Shown here: positions 8,382 through 15,816 of the stretch, piece by piece
How positions within the stretch are numbered: position 1 is the first letter of the stretch
Layout of the letters: each line of letters starts with the position of its first letter
DNA from: Bacillota bacterium
GTDB lineage: Bacteria > Bacillota > Clostridia > Peptostreptococcales > Natronincolaceae
Length of the DNA: 21,398 bases
Assembly (NCBI GenBank): GCA_023387935.1
Contig: JAEWHG010000049.1
Location: forward strand, 1-21,398
Reading direction: 5' to 3'
Made by a program: the position numbers and the translations under genes
The notes under the pieces: generated by a model
What the model was told of the DNA's origin: nothing
Seen by the model: only the letters and a program-made list of their open reading frames with translations
The model's database searches: none

Positions 8382-8410
8382 ATTGTATTCTTTGTTTTAT
8401 TTTACTGCAA
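8382..8410 (-). promoter_or_regulatory. Promoter of the ABC-F gene
   Basis: On the minus strand TTGCAG (8405-8410), a 17-base spacer and TACAAT (8382-8387) form a good sigma-A promoter. It leads into the ABC-F ribosome site about 25 bases further on. Confidence 0.6.
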
Positions 8411-8477
8411 CTATTCTGTAAAAAGGTTTATACTATATGATATATGAATATATAATATTTTGCAAAAGGAGACCTAT

Positions 8478-9815
8478 ATGAAAAAATTTGAAGATATTAT
8501 TAATCGCTTAAATAATGATTTAATTAAATCCATACAAGACTTGGTAAGTATAAATAGTGTAGAAGGCAAACCTATGGATGGAATGCCATTTGGAAAGGGC
8601 GTGGATGATGCCCTTAGATTTACCTTATCACTAGGTGAACAGTTAGGATTTAGAACTTTTTATGGAGACGGATATTACGGCTATATTGAAATGGGGGAGG
8701 GAGAAGAATTAATAGGAATTTTAGCACATTTAGATGTGGTTCCTGTTGAAAACCCTTCCAATTGGATACATCCACCCTTTAGCGGAGAAATTGAAGATAA
8801 CAAGCTCTACGGTAGAGGTGCAGTAGACGATAAAGGACCTTTATTGGCTGCACTTTATGCTATGAAGACTGTTATGGAAAGTGGCGTTAAGCTAAATAAA
8901 AGAATCCGCCTAATTCTTGGAACGAATGAGGAAACTGATTGGAAAGGAATTGAAAAGTATTTATCATTGGAGGAGGTGCCTTCATGTGGATTTACTCCAG
9001 ATTCTGATTATCCTTTAATAAATGCAGAAAAAGGATTGCTTCAAGTCAAACTCTCCTCATTTGATAAAAACTCATTTACTTTAAGAGGTGGTGGTTCTTT
9101 AAATAGTGTTCCTGATAGTTGTATATATGAAGGCTCTAAAATTGAACAATTAGTAAATAGAGCTAATTTATTAGAATACAAGTTTGAATCTTCTAATAAT
9201 CTTTTCAAAACTCTAGGAAAGCCCGCACATTCAGCAAAGGCTCATCAGGGTGTTAATGCAATCGGAATAATGGCAATTTTATTACATAAGGAAAATATTA
9301 ATTCATCTATAATTAACTTTATGGCCAATGAAATTGGAGAGGACTTTCACGGAGAAAATATTTTCGGTGTATATGAGGATGATGTATCTGGAAAGCTGAC
9401 TATTAATATAGGCAGGGTTCATATAGATAATGAAAAACAAGAGTTGTATTTAGATATTCGTTATCCTGTAACCAAAAATGAAGATGATGTACTTGCTTTG
9501 CTTAAAGAGAAAATACGAGCCTATGAATTGGAATTTGAAATCGTTGGTAGACTCAATTCCTTATATGTGCCTACGGATGATCCTCTAGTTGTAACTTTAA
9601 GAGAAATCTTTGAAGAAGCAACTGGTTTGGATAGCACACCAATATCTACTGGGGGTGCAACCTATGCAAGAGCCTTAAATAACTGCGTTGCATTTGGTCC
9701 ACTATTTCCTGGAAAAACTAAAATGGCGCATCAAGATAATGAGTATATAGATTTAAATGATTTAACAAAAAGTGTATTGATGTATGCTATGGCTATTGAG
9801 AGATTAGGCAATTAA
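8478..9815 (+). CDS. pepV: Dipeptidase PepV-like, M20 family metallopeptidase
   Basis: A 445-residue cytosolic zinc dipeptidase that cleaves a range of dipeptides. The ATG at 8478 is chosen because AAAGGAGA lies 5 bases before it; an in-frame TTG at 8460 lies upstream of that site. M20 metal ligands are visible: HLD (H84, D86), the GRGAVDDKG segment, the EE pair at 151-152 (GTNEETD), D175 in FTPDSDYP and H418 in MAHQDNEY. The insertion between the two catalytic halves (about residues 180-300) matches the PepV lid domain. It is the only gene in its transcription unit; the convergent terminator beyond it mainly serves the opposite strand. Confidence 0.92.
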   Translation: MKKFEDIINRLNNDLIKSIQDLVSINSVEGKPMDGMPFGKGVDDALRFTLSLGEQLGFRTFYGDGYYGYIEMGEGEELIGILAHLDVVPVENPSNWIHPPFSGEIEDNKLYGRGAVDDKGPLLAALYAMKTVMESGVKLNKRIRLILGTNEETDWKGIEKYLSLEEVPSCGFTPDSDYPLINAEKGLLQVKLSSFDKNSFTLRGGGSLNSVPDSCIYEGSKIEQLVNRANLLEYKFESSNNLFKTLGKPAHSAKAHQGVNAIGIMAILLHKENINSSIINFMANEIGEDFHGENIFGVYEDDVSGKLTINIGRVHIDNEKQELYLDIRYPVTKNEDDVLALLKEKIRAYELEFEIVGRLNSLYVPTDDPLVVTLREIFEEATGLDSTPISTGGATYARALNNCVAFGPLFPGKTKMAHQDNEYIDLNDLTKSVLMYAMAIERLGN

Positions 9816-9840
9816 GTTATATATTAATTAAAAAACATAA

Positions 9841-9888
9841 AGACCTAAGGATTGCCCTCTAAAAAAACAGGGAACACTCCTTAGGTCT
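9841..9888 (-). terminator. Terminator between convergent pepV and murI operon
   Basis: AGACCTAAGGA (9841-9851) pairs with TCCTTAGGTCT (9878-9888), with an inner CCCT/AGGG pairing. On the minus strand TTTATGTTTTTT follows, so it fits the murI operon best; no T-tract follows on plus, but the stem may also stop pepV transcription. Confidence 0.75.
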
Positions 9889-9920
9889 CATCTATTACTG
9901 AATTATAATAACACTTTTTA

Positions 9921-10313
9921 CTACATAGATTTTATTTTTTCTAAAACTTTTTCTAACTCCTTATTATGTATGGATAAAATTCCTGAAATCTTTTCTTTCA
10001 TTTCCTCAGGAGAATTAATAAAATCAAAAATAAATAACCAAGTTGGGTTATAGCTATCTTCTACTTCTTCTATAGTTACTTCTACATCATTAAAACCTTC
10101 GCCGTCATAATTATCATATATAGCCTCGTACTCAGAGTCCTCGACCTCTCCAACTACTGTTAAATATAAGTGTACTTTTAGCCCATCCTCTTTAATTACA
10201 TACGCCTTGTCTAAAAGTTCCATATGATCTTCTATTAAATAGGACCCTAATATATTTTCTAATATTCCTGTCTCTTTGTTCTTTTCATAAAGCGACAATT
10301 TTACAGATTCCAT
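9921..10313 (-). CDS. Small acidic protein of unknown function, cotranscribed with murI
   Basis: A 130-residue soluble, strongly acidic protein (segment from about 55 to 88 rich in Asp and Glu: EVEDSEYEAIYDNYDGEG). It has no membrane segment and no Cys motif. A C-terminal helix ends in KELEKVLEKIKSM. I recall a similar small family annotated as DUF6762 in Clostridia, but cannot confirm it here. The ATG follows AAGGAGG by 10 bases; an earlier ATG is immediately followed by a stop. It starts 15 bases after murI and shares its transcript and terminator. A direct link to peptidoglycan synthesis is not shown. Confidence 0.7.
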   Translation of the reverse strand: MESVKLSLYEKNKETGILENILGSYLIEDHMELLDKAYVIKEDGLKVHLYLTVVGEVEDSEYEAIYDNYDGEGFNDVEVTIEEVEDSYNPTWLFIFDFINSPEEMKEKISGILSIHNKELEKVLEKIKSM

Positions 10314-10328
10314 TTCACATTTACCTCC

Positions 10329-11159
10329 TTAAGTATATTTAATATTACCGCGCCAGTTTAAATCCTCTAATCTTTTCTCTAGCAGTTTTTTACTAAGTGA
10401 AACCATATTAATATCAGAGCTTGAATTTATTATTTTAATTCTAGTTTCTTTAAAATCTTCCTCACTCGTTGATGCTAAAGCTTCTTCCTCTTGAAGTAAG
10501 TGCTTTACATGTCTAGCCGTTCCATAATTCCCATCTACTATAGCGATCTTATTTCCTACTATATTAGCAATTATATCTCTAATAAATACATAGTGTGTAC
10601 AACCTAGAACTACTGCACCTATTTCATCTATATTATAGGGTGAATAAACGGCTTTAATATAGTTCTCTATTTCACGGTCTTGGTTTCCTTCTTTCTCGAT
10701 TATTTCAACTAACCCTGGACAAGGCATTTTTACAACATTATTAGTATCTTTAAATTTTTCTATTAAATCATTAAACTTTTTTTCTCTAAGAGTTACTGGA
10801 GTAGCCATAACTACTATTTTACCTGGTTTATTTAATTCAATCGCAGGCTTTAGAGCCGGTTCCATTCCAATCACAGGAATATCTAAACTACTTCTTAATT
10901 CTTCTATAACTACACTTGTAGCGGTATTACATGCAACAACCAATGCTTTAATATTTAATTTTAATAAATGTTCTACTACCTTAAAGGATAATTCCTTTAT
11001 TTCTTCCTTACTTCTAACACCGTAGGGAGCATTTCCAGAATCACCAAAATAGACATATTCTTCCTCTGGTAATTGGTGTACTAGATCTGCTACTACACTG
11101 ATGCCACCGACTCCAGAATCGAAGACTCCTATAGGCAAATTAGATAAATTTCCTTTCAT
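10329..11159 (-). CDS. murI: Glutamate racemase
   Basis: A 276-residue cytosolic, cofactor-independent racemase that makes D-glutamate for peptidoglycan. Conserved parts are IGVFDSGVGG (10-19), YFGDSGNAPYG (37-47), and the two catalytic cysteines, C77 in VVACNTAT and C187 in VLGCTHY. Asp14 and the GMEP segment also match the family. Length is normal. The ribosome site is modest (GGTGGT). It is the first gene of a two-gene unit with the small acidic protein. Confidence 0.96.
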   Translation of the reverse strand: MKGNLSNLPIGVFDSGVGGISVVADLVHQLPEEEYVYFGDSGNAPYGVRSKEEIKELSFKVVEHLLKLNIKALVVACNTATSVVIEELRSSLDIPVIGMEPALKPAIELNKPGKIVVMATPVTLREKKFNDLIEKFKDTNNVVKMPCPGLVEIIEKEGNQDREIENYIKAVYSPYNIDEIGAVVLGCTHYVFIRDIIANIVGNKIAIVDGNYGTARHVKHLLQEEEALASTSEEDFKETRIKIINSSSDINMVSLSKKLLEKRLEDLNWRGNIKYT

Positions 11160-11510
11160 TATATTACCACCAATCTTTTCTAGTATACTATATTAATATT
11201 GCATTATCACTATATTATATCAAAAAATATAGATAACAGTATAAGGTTTATAACAAAGTCTTCTCTTAAAAGCTTCATGTGATGACTTTGCTGAAACGAA
11301 TAGGAAATTATATTTATATAAAGTTACAACGCTAATAATTTCCTATTCGTTATAAAATAGTATATACATTGAATATTATTTTTAGTCTGCTAACACTACC
11401 TACTTAACACATATACTCTTATTTTCCTATATGTATTTTTAACCATCTAAAATTACCCAGTAAAACCTAATATTTTATTGTGATAAAATGTAATCAGAAA
11501 GGGTGATGCT
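11160..11510. other. Gene-free region with two strong hairpins
   Basis: This 351-base stretch separates divergent murI and the Cys-cluster gene. It holds a 7-bp hairpin (CAAAGTC 11254-11260 with GACTTTG 11284-11290) and a 17-bp perfect inverted repeat (11295-11311 with 11335-11351, loop 23). Neither is followed by a T-tract on either strand, so they are not simple terminators. No credible ORF was seen; promoters of both genes must lie here but are ambiguous because of the AT content. Confidence 0.6.
11295..11351. repeat. Perfect 17-bp inverted repeat, 23-base loop
   Basis: AACGAATAGGAAATTA and its exact complement flank a 23-base spacer, with one further T-A pair inside. It has no T-tract. 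It could be a structured RNA, a protein binding palindrome or a small mobile remnant. Confidence 0.8.
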
Positions 11511-12086
11511 ATGTCAACTAATACTTACGTTATTATAGCAATATGTAGTTTTTATGTTGCAATCTTTTATATATTATTACCACTATTTAAAATCAGATTT
11601 TTTGATAAGTATTTCAATATTTATTTGGAAGAAAGCTATAATCTAAATGACTTGTTTCCAATAAAAATTAAGGGGAAAATTATACCTAAAGTAGATTTTT
11701 TAGATATTCCATACCAGGATTTAAATATTGGAATTAATACTAAAACAATCCGCGGGAATATTAAAAATAATGTAATATCCTTAGATCTTATAAAGCCTAA
11801 GGATAGAAAAAAAACTGTATATTTAATAAAAGCTTATTATATCAAAGCAGTTAAGTCTTATATAATAGAAACTGTAAAAAAGAAAAAAGAATATATAAAG
11901 TTAATTAATATATCTAAAAAGCAAAAGAATAATATGAAAAAAATAGCTTGCCAAACTTGTAAAAACAGAGTTCAATGTCAAATAGTATTTACAGAATGTA
12001 ATTATGAAAGAAATGTTAATGATAAAATCCTAAGTAAAGGGATTACCATTAAAAGCTCTAAAAATTATGAAATGGATAATTTATAA
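11511..12086 (+). CDS. Membrane-anchored Cys-cluster protein, unknown function
   Basis: A 191-residue basic protein that I do not recognise. It starts with one hydrophobic helix (about residues 6-28, TYVIIAICSFYVAIFYILLP), which probably acts as an uncleaved anchor. A middle region of beta character follows, then a Lys-rich helical part (VKKKKEYIKLINISKKQKNN). Near the C-terminus four cysteines are spaced C147-x2-C150-x5-C156-x6-C163, which could bind zinc or an Fe-S cluster. The ATG follows AGAAAGGGTG. The gene stands alone, with the hairpin region upstream and a bidirectional terminator after it. Codon use is very AT-rich. Confidence 0.6.
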   Translation: MSTNTYVIIAICSFYVAIFYILLPLFKIRFFDKYFNIYLEESYNLNDLFPIKIKGKIIPKVDFLDIPYQDLNIGINTKTIRGNIKNNVISLDLIKPKDRKKTVYLIKAYYIKAVKSYIIETVKKKKEYIKLINISKKQKNNMKKIACQTCKNRVQCQIVFTECNYERNVNDKILSKGITIKSSKNYEMDNL

Positions 12087-12089
12087 ATA

Positions 12090-12129
12090 AAAAATGGATG
12101 TAGGTTTAATCAACTTACCATCCATTTTT
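12090..12129. terminator. Bidirectional terminator between convergent genes
   Basis: AAAAATGGATG (12090-12100) pairs exactly with CATCCATTTTT (12119-12129). T-rich tails occur in both directions, serving the Cys-cluster gene on plus and the ferredoxin-like gene on minus, whose stops are 4 and 10 bases away. Confidence 0.88.
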
Positions 12130-12138
12130 CACTTAAAA

Positions 12139-12876
12139 CTATATGATTTGACCTTGAATACTTATTTTCACTTTATTTACTGGTATATTTTTATTTGCAT
12201 TGCTTACAGCAGTATCTACAGCTCTTACAATACCTTGGCAACAAGGAACCTCCATAAACGCAACTGTAACTGATTTTATTGAATTATTAGCAATAATCTC
12301 TGTTAGTTTTTTAGTGTAATATTGGTTATCATCTAATTTAGGACAACCAACAACTACAACCTTTCCCTTTAATAAGTCCAAATGGTAGTTTGGATATGCA
12401 AATGGCACGCAGTCTGCAGTAACAAGTAAATCCGCATCCTCAAAGTACTGTGCATTAGGAGAAACTAATTTTAATTGAACTGGCCATTGTCTTAATTGTG
12501 GTTTTATGCTTATTTCAACATCCCCACTATCAACTTTTCCTGTTGCTTTATTTATTGTAGGCTCATCAAAGCTCATCATTCTGCTTCCTGGACATCCTCC
12601 ACCTATCGACTCTTTATTTAGTAAGGAAGCATTTTGTATTTTAGCTTCTGACTTAGGCTTATCATGTGAAAACTCTTCTGCTTCTCTTTCTACTAATTTT
12701 AGCGCATCCATTGGACAATGTGGCATACATTTTCCTAAACCATCACAATAGCTGTCACTAATTAATTTTGCCTTGCCATCAATTACTTTTATAGCCCCTT
12801 CAGCACAATTAGATGTACATAATCCGCATCCTACACATTTTTCCTCGTCAATTTGTATAATCATACGTGATGCCAT
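12139..12876 (-). CDS. 4Fe-4S ferredoxin-type protein with C-terminal Cys domain
   Basis: The preferred protein has 245 residues. ATG 12876 follows GAGGAG by 8 bases; an in-frame GTG at 12885 overlaps that ribosome site and is rejected. The N-terminus holds one complete cluster motif (C14-x2-C17-x2-C20-x3-C24) and a second motif in which one Cys is replaced by Leu (C44, L47, C50, C54; DGLGKCMPHCP). After a linker, about 130 residues contain further cysteines in VTADCVPFAYP, VVGCPKL and MEVPCCQG, probably another redox or metal site. It is a soluble electron-transfer protein of a family common in anaerobes; the partner enzyme is unknown. No operon partner is evident. Confidence 0.8.
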   Translation of the reverse strand: MASRMIIQIDEEKCVGCGLCTSNCAEGAIKVIDGKAKLISDSYCDGLGKCMPHCPMDALKLVEREAEEFSHDKPKSEAKIQNASLLNKESIGGGCPGSRMMSFDEPTINKATGKVDSGDVEISIKPQLRQWPVQLKLVSPNAQYFEDADLLVTADCVPFAYPNYHLDLLKGKVVVVGCPKLDDNQYYTKKLTEIIANNSIKSVTVAFMEVPCCQGIVRAVDTAVSNANKNIPVNKVKISIQGQII

Positions 12877-12961
12877 ATCAATCACTCCTCGTATTTTTTC
12901 ATATGTACATTATACTAAAGAATATAAAAGAATCATGTGATATTTGACACAAATTGTAGTA

Positions 12962-13324
12962 TTATCTAAGGAGCTTTCCGCATACAGGACAATAATTATC
13001 ATTATCATCAAGTTCTATTTTGCAATAAGAGCAATATTTTATATTTCTAATGCTTAGTGCTACTCTCTCTAATCTTTCTATATCCCGCTCTAATGCATCA
13101 ATCTCACTAATCCAAGTCTCTATTTCTTCTTTTGTAATATGATTCACTCTCTTTAGTTTACTATACACATATTGACCTATTTCCTCATATTTATCTCGTA
13201 TTACATCCTGCTTTTTTTGTGCTCCTAAAGTTAACTTGCTGATTTCAACAAACTCTGAGGATTTTTTGCCTAAGGTTTTTGCTGTTTCAGATAATATATT
13301 TGAAAGCTTCTCTAAAGTGCTCAT
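12962..13324 (-). CDS. Coiled-coil protein with C-terminal zinc ribbon
   Basis: A 120-residue soluble protein. Residues 1-95 are helical and probably coiled coil (KYEEIGQYVYSKLKR, then EIDALERDIERLERV). The C-terminus holds a zinc ribbon with C98-x2-C101 and C112-x2-C115 (KYCSYCKIEL, YCPVCGKLL). Such proteins are common in Firmicutes and have no defined role; the ribbon may bind protein or nucleic acid. The ATG follows GAGGTGG. The gene is followed after 85 bases by the ferredoxin-like gene; a TATAAT at 12909-12914 suggests that gene has its own promoter. Copy 2 of the dispersed element lies upstream. Confidence 0.75.
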   Translation of the reverse strand: MSTLEKLSNILSETAKTLGKKSSEFVEISKLTLGAQKKQDVIRDKYEEIGQYVYSKLKRVNHITKEEIETWISEIDALERDIERLERVALSIRNIKYCSYCKIELDDNDNYCPVCGKLLR

Positions 13325-13386
13325 AATTTTCCACCTCTACTTATACTCTATATTATATTTTTATTCAAAATAGAAAAAAGTGTACC

Positions 13387-13496
13387 AAAAATAAAATTTG
13401 TTCGTTTATACTCACAAACTTTATGTCGCACTCAATTCTAAGCTCCACTTAGAATTTCAAGTGCTCAAAATAAAATTTGTTCGTTTACACTCACAA
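13387..13496 (-). repeat. Dispersed element, copy 2 (subfamily A, complete)
   Basis: The full form: a 30-base module (13387-13416), the core (13417-13466) and a second copy of the module (13467-13496) with one mismatch. In minus sense the core folds as GCACT, loop TGA opposite G, AATTCTAAG paired with CTTAGAATT, AGTGC. The element abuts the T-tract of the ypeB terminator. Confidence 0.88.
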
Positions 13497-13501
13497 TAAA
13501 A

Positions 13502-13533
13502 GAAGATATGTAAATAATATCTTACATATCTTC
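13502..13533 (-). terminator. Terminator of sleB-ypeB
   Basis: GAAGATATGTAA (13502-13513) pairs exactly with TTACATATCTTC (13522-13533). On the minus strand TTTTATTG follows and runs straight into the dispersed element. It lies about 22 bases after the ypeB stop. Confidence 0.85.
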
Positions 13534-13555
13534 CTTCATTTAAATATATATTTAC

Positions 13556-14905
13556 TTAAATTACGAGTGTTCCATCTCCTTGTTCCACCATAAGTAGCAT
13601 TTTCCTCTGGTCTCCTGTATTAGCATCAATATAGATTAGATAATTATCCTCTCCGAATTTTACTTTGAACTCATATGTTAATACTTCTTTTGCTCCTTCA
13701 ATAGGGATCATTGCTAATCTTACACTTTCCTCCGTAACACCACTTGATAATCTTTCTCTAGCTGTATCCTCAGATATTTTAGGTTCTTCAATGTTCCTTT
13801 CATAATGATTTGATAAATACCCTTGAGCCTCAAATCCAATAATATCACCATTATCCAAAGAAACCTTAACCTTAACTAAATCACTATATATCAAAACATC
13901 ATCTTGTTCGTAAGCAAAATTAATGACGATTTGTCCTTCATATGCCATTACATATGTAGATTGCATATTCTCATAGCCTATTTTCTTTAGAAATTCCTCT
14001 GCTTTCTGTATAGCTTCTTTACGGTCTATATTACTTTCACCTTTTAAGATAGGATCCATATACCAAATTATTTTACCACCTAGCTTGCTAACAGCAGCTG
14101 ATGCTTCATAGCCCTCAGGTGTATTTTCATTATATATACTTACATAATAACCATCTATGGATTGATTTTTTATTTCTCCCGTTACTACTATTTCATCATT
14201 TTTGTGTTTTTCAAATGCATCTCTAATTATATTTGCTACTTCTTTCTCACTTACTTCCTCACCCTTTAATCTTGGTTTTACATCCTTCAAGTGATCTGAA
14301 AAAGGCCCGTCATATATAAGCTCAGGATATTCTAATAATCGCTCTTCAAAGTTTATTAGATTAAAATCCTTCATCATAGTTTCCAAACTTTTTAAGTCCT
14401 TGTTTCCTTCTCTCCTTAAATCTCCAAAGTTTATCCCACCTGATGCAACATCCTGCTGAAGCTCTATTAGTTGCTGAGATAAATTATTCGCATAATCATG
14501 GAGCTGCACCATAGTATTTAATTCTTTTTCTTCTAAAGTTATTCCTTCTAAGGTTTTATTTAGCATTGCTGTAGAATAGTCACCTAATTGACTTAAAAAT
14601 TTTTCTATACCTCGAATCCCTCCATGATGGAAAGGTAGCTGTGTTAATTTTTCCTGTGCCATATAGGACTGCTGTACAGCATCATTTAAAAACTTTACGA
14701 TATCCTTGTTTGAACCAGATGCCATTGCTTTAGATAAGTTAATTTGAGCATTTTCTACGTGACCAATTAGTTCATAGAATTGTCTTTGAAATTGTATGTC
14801 TAAATATGTATGGTAATCATTCTTTTCATTATATTGATATAATCCCCAGCCTAAAGCAGCCACTAACATTAGTGACAGAACAATAGTAAGCCCATGTTTT
14901 CTCAT
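13556..14905 (-). CDS. ypeB: Germination protein YpeB
   Basis: A 449-residue spore protein needed for accumulation and function of the cortex hydrolase SleB. It has an N-terminal membrane anchor (about residues 7-24, TIVLSLMLVAALGWGLY) and a helical N-terminal domain up to about residue 210 with the typical segments YLDIQFQRQFYELIGHVE and LPFHHGGIRGIEKFLSQLGDY. PepSY-type domains make up the C-terminal half (KAEEFLKKIGYENM, VKVSLDNGDIIGFEAQGYL). Length matches the Bacillus protein. The ATG has GGAGGG. It follows sleB by 69 bases, the standard sleB-ypeB order, and shares its terminator. Confidence 0.95.
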   Translation of the reverse strand: MRKHGLTIVLSLMLVAALGWGLYQYNEKNDYHTYLDIQFQRQFYELIGHVENAQINLSKAMASGSNKDIVKFLNDAVQQSYMAQEKLTQLPFHHGGIRGIEKFLSQLGDYSTAMLNKTLEGITLEEKELNTMVQLHDYANNLSQQLIELQQDVASGGINFGDLRREGNKDLKSLETMMKDFNLINFEERLLEYPELIYDGPFSDHLKDVKPRLKGEEVSEKEVANIIRDAFEKHKNDEIVVTGEIKNQSIDGYYVSIYNENTPEGYEASAAVSKLGGKIIWYMDPILKGESNIDRKEAIQKAEEFLKKIGYENMQSTYVMAYEGQIVINFAYEQDDVLIYSDLVKVKVSLDNGDIIGFEAQGYLSNHYERNIEEPKISEDTARERLSSGVTEESVRLAMIPIEGAKEVLTYEFKVKFGEDNYLIYIDANTGDQRKMLLMVEQGDGTLVI

Positions 14906-14974
14906 AATATCCCTCCAAATAAATTAATAAATATTTGCTATATTTTAATATTATATATAAAGCTTGTATTTTTT

Positions 14975-15661
14975 TTAATCATGAGCAAATACATGCTTGC
15001 CTATTGTAAGTGTAATTTCCCTGCTCCAAATCCATTTGCTTGTTGCTGTTGATGGATTCCAAAAATATATAGCTCCACCTGTAGGGTCCCAACCATTTAA
15101 TACATCTCTTGCTGCATTGTAAGCCGACTCGCTTGGTTCTTGGTTAATGGTACCATTTTTTACCGGCTCAAAGGCACATGGCTGATATACTACTCCTGCT
15201 AGAGTGTTTGGAAAGGATGGGTGTCTTACTCTATTTAACATTACTGCTCCAACAGCTACCTGTCCTAAATATGGCTCTCCTTTAGACTCTGCATGAATAG
15301 TTCTTGCTAACAGATGTATATCATCACTTCTTGATACTCCATCACCAGTCGGAGTTTTAGTTTGCGTATTTTTTGATGGCATACCTAGGGCAGCTCTAGT
15401 TTGGGCACCTATCACACCATCTGGATTTAAACCATTTGCCTTTTGAAATTTTATAACAGCATCATATGTAGATTGCCCAAAAACACCGTCTACACTCCCA
15501 TCTAAATATCCCCATTCTTTTAACTTTGTTTGTGCTGTTCGAACATCATTACCTTTAGAACCCCAAGCCAAAGTCTGTCCATGGCTTCTTTCTAAATATA
15601 ATACACTGATAAAAGAAATACATACTATAACCATTAAAACTATAGCAATGGATTTTTTCAT
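14975..15661 (-). CDS. sleB: Spore cortex-lytic enzyme SleB
   Basis: A 228-residue lytic transglycosylase that degrades spore cortex peptidoglycan at muramic lactam sites during germination. An N-terminal signal or anchor segment (residues 5-23) is followed by a peptidoglycan-binding domain (about 33-94, GSKGNDVRTAQTKLKEWGYL, DGVFGQST). A Thr-rich linker leads to the catalytic domain (about 112-228), where E125 in TIHAESKGEP is the expected catalytic residue; WDPTGGAIYFWNP is also typical. The ATG has GGAGGAGA. The gene is first in the sleB-ypeB pair. Family members are made in the forespore under sigma-G, but no convincing sigma-G promoter was placed. Confidence 0.95.
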   Translation of the reverse strand: MKKSIAIVLMVIVCISFISVLYLERSHGQTLAWGSKGNDVRTAQTKLKEWGYLDGSVDGVFGQSTYDAVIKFQKANGLNPDGVIGAQTRAALGMPSKNTQTKTPTGDGVSRSDDIHLLARTIHAESKGEPYLGQVAVGAVMLNRVRHPSFPNTLAGVVYQPCAFEPVKNGTINQEPSESAYNAARDVLNGWDPTGGAIYFWNPSTATSKWIWSREITLTIGKHVFAHD

Positions 15662-15765
15662 AAGCTCTCCTCCTATTTTATTAGTATTACTATTTTTAAC
15701 TGAAGCTTATAAAATTATCCAAAAATACATATGTAAGTTAATAAGATTTTCAAAGAATAAAAAAA

Positions 15766-15812
15766 ATCTACTTTTAAAATATCAGCTCAAGACTAATATT
15801 TTAAAAGTAGAT
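15766..15812 (-). terminator. Terminator of mgtE
   Basis: A perfect 17-bp stem (15766-15782 with 15796-15812) and 13-base loop; on the minus strand it runs into TTTTTTTTATTC. It begins 5 bases after the mgtE stop. Confidence 0.92.
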
Positions 15813-15816
15813 CATT

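Noticed and set aside
8460..8477. Upstream TTG start for pepV.
   Set aside because: The ribosome site lies between this TTG and the ATG at 8478, so only the ATG fits.
15661..15720. A sigma-G promoter for sleB (TTATA and AATACTA boxes).
   Set aside because: The -10 box would place the start inside the ribosome site, and the spacing is off.
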